The notes under the pieces are model-generated. The model was given only the letters and a program-made list of their open reading frames with translations, was not told the DNA's origin and made no database searches. The position numbers and the translations under genes are program-made. Shown piece after piece: positions 62,863 through 64,000 of a stretch of 64,000 nucleotides of DNA. The DNA is taken from assembly GCF_002338065.1 (NCBI RefSeq), contig NZ_DDHJ01000010.1, positions 159,997 to 223,996 of the forward strand, read 5' to 3'. This DNA comes from Pseudomonas sp. UBA1879 (GTDB lineage: Bacteria > Pseudomonadota > Gammaproteobacteria > Pseudomonadales > Pseudomonadaceae). Position 1 is the stretch's first letter, and every line of letters begins with the position of its first letter.

Positions 62863-63531
62863 ATGATTGACCTTGCCACTTGGAATCTCTCCGTACCCGT
62901 GGGTACGCCAGCCACCATCATCGACACGCCGAAGCTCGTCACAGGCTATCAGGACGGCTACTTCCGTTCGGGAGACACGCTGTTTTTCTGGGCACCCGTC
63001 ACTGGGTCGCGGACCGACAATGCGATCTACCCGCGCACGGAATTGCGCGAAACCTATGCCAGTGGCGCGGTGCACAACTGGACCTACAACCAGGCGGACA
63101 ATTTCCTGCGCGCCACGTTGACCGTGGATCAAGTGCCCTCGACCGGCAAGATCGTCATCGGCCAGATTCACTGCTACGGCAGCACGGAACCCTTGCTGAA
63201 GCTGGAATACCAGTACAAGGAAAAAACCAAGAACGGCAACCTGGTCATCAAGTACCGTGCGACGCCGACGTCGGAGCCGGCCGTGATCCAGCTGGCCACC
63301 GGGGTGCTGCTGCAGGAGCGCTTCAACTACACCATCCACCTGACACCCGCAGGCGAGCTCAGCGTCAACGCCCACGACATGCAATGGGGCGCCCGCCTGG
63401 ACGGAACATGGAACGGCAAACAGCTGTATTTCAAAGCAGGGGTGTACACCCAGGACAACACCGGCTACGCCACCGAAGGCGGGGCGGCGACGTTCTACAA
63501 ACTGCAGATCAACCACGATAAAAAGGCCTGA
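62863..63531 (+). CDS. Family 7 polysaccharide lyase (alginate lyase)
   Basis: A 222-residue PL7 lyase of jelly-roll fold, single-domain size. Conserved motifs R-TELRE (YPRTELRE, about 58-65), QIH (IGQIHCYGS, about 100) and YFKAGVYTQ (about 188-196) carry the catalytic Arg, Gln, His and Tyr. It cleaves alginate by beta-elimination. There is no signal peptide, so it is cytoplasmic or leaves by another route. The ATG at 62863 has only a weak ribosome site (ACGAGCG). Confidence 0.92.
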   Translation: MIDLATWNLSVPVGTPATIIDTPKLVTGYQDGYFRSGDTLFFWAPVTGSRTDNAIYPRTELRETYASGAVHNWTYNQADNFLRATLTVDQVPSTGKIVIGQIHCYGSTEPLLKLEYQYKEKTKNGNLVIKYRATPTSEPAVIQLATGVLLQERFNYTIHLTPAGELSVNAHDMQWGARLDGTWNGKQLYFKAGVYTQDNTGYATEGGAATFYKLQINHDKKA

Positions 63532-64000
63532 CGACCCCGGCGAGTTTCAGGCGGCGAGCTCCAAGCGAGATGATCACCTCAGCCCTCCTCAAAATCCGTA
63601 GGAGACGCCGGAGGCACGACGGCAGCGACCTGGCGCGCAGCGGCAGCAGAATCTGCGCGTGCGATGTGTGAGGGGTAACGCGGTATCGACAGCGTCAGGT
63701 CAGGAAAATCGTTGGCGACCGGTGAGCCGTCATCGCTGCCGTCGTGCCTCCGGCGGCTCCTACAAGGCATTCGGCGTGTCAGAAGACGTGCACGCCTCCA
63801 ATGCGGTAGCAAGGTGATCACCAAACCCTTGTACACCACATGACCCGTAGGAGACGCCGGAGGCACGACGGCAGCGATCTGGCGCGAAGCGGCAGCAGAA
63901 TCTGTGCATGTGGTGTGTGAGGGGGAACGCGGTATCGACAGCGTCAGGTCAGGATAATCATTGGCGACCGGTGAGCCGCCATCGCTGCCGTCGTGCCTCC
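63532..64000. other. Right end of window: REP-rich intergenic DNA
   Basis: 469 bases with two copies of a 155-base element (next entry) and no supported gene. Confidence 0.6.
63596..64000. repeat. Long direct repeat of a REPIN-type element
   Basis: CCGTAGGAGACGCCGGAGGCACGACGG... begins at 63596 and at 63845 (249-base period). The first copy runs 155 bases to GTCGTGCCTCC at 63751; the second runs on to the window edge. The two copies differ at only a few positions. Each has outward arms of the GTCGTGCCTCCGGC class and the inner GCGCGCAGCGGCAGCAGAATCTG tract. Confidence 0.88.

Overview
The window is chromosomal DNA of a Pseudomonas (fluorescens/syringae-like lineage; the species is not decided by the sequence). 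The evidence is a GC-rich, densely packed set of recognisable pseudomonad genes (dnaX-ybaB, recR, anr-hemN-cco, aer, acnA, rlmM, an SfnR-type regulator with an MsuD/SsuD monooxygenase) and many intergenic REP/REPIN palindromes of the kinds typical of that genus.

Layout. 1-6.3 kb: end of a Rap1a/Tai-like gene, an MFS transporter, a 59-aa hypothetical gene, a PhzF-like isomerase, a T7-lysozyme-like amidase, a Tat-exported phosphoesterase and a periplasmic solute-binding protein. 6.4-11.7 kb: dnaX and ybaB, then a curA-like reductase, recR and apt. 11.7-23.9 kb: a microaerobic respiration block on the minus strand: anr, hemN with a canonical ANR box, a TauE/SafE-like membrane protein, ccoS, ccoI, ccoH, ccoG, then ccoP, ccoQ, ccoO and ccoN. 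A Phd/VapC-type toxin-antitoxin pair sits between ccoG and ccoP. 23.9-26.0 kb: a long gene-free stretch, a small hydrolase and a hypothetical gene.

26.1-35.3 kb is an accessory island, visibly less GC-rich in its middle. It holds two large Ig-like repeat proteins (636 and 622 aa), a divergent type V autotransporter, a 219-aa protein and two near-identical-length (222 aa) single-module paralogues. None of the Ig-like proteins has a visible signal peptide. This is the best candidate for an undescribed system in the window.

35.5-43.4 kb: aer, a CPBP protease, acnA, rlmM and an XRE-cupin regulator. 43.7-51.1 kb: an FAD-dependent protein, the sulfur-scavenging pair sfnR-like/msuD-like, a LysR regulator and a divergent LeuCD-like isomerase. 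51.1-57.2 kb: pitA, zntB, an aldo/keto reductase and a small secreted protein, with a 148-bp-period tandem REPIN array between pitA and zntB. 57.2-62.3 kb: an overlapping operon of a MarR regulator, FUSC protein, DUF1656 protein, HlyD-type adaptor and outer-membrane factor (AaeB-like aromatic acid/drug efflux). 62.9-63.5 kb: a family 7 alginate lyase without a signal peptide, followed by long direct REP repeats to the window end.

How the parts fit: ANR (oxygen sensor) is expected to drive hemN, and the cco genes encode and assemble the high-affinity cbb3 oxidase, with Aer steering the cell by oxygen or redox. The sulfonate, LeuCD-like, efflux and alginate-lyase genes are independent metabolic modules. 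Start codons were chosen by Shine-Dalgarno spacing and family length where the longest frame looked too long.
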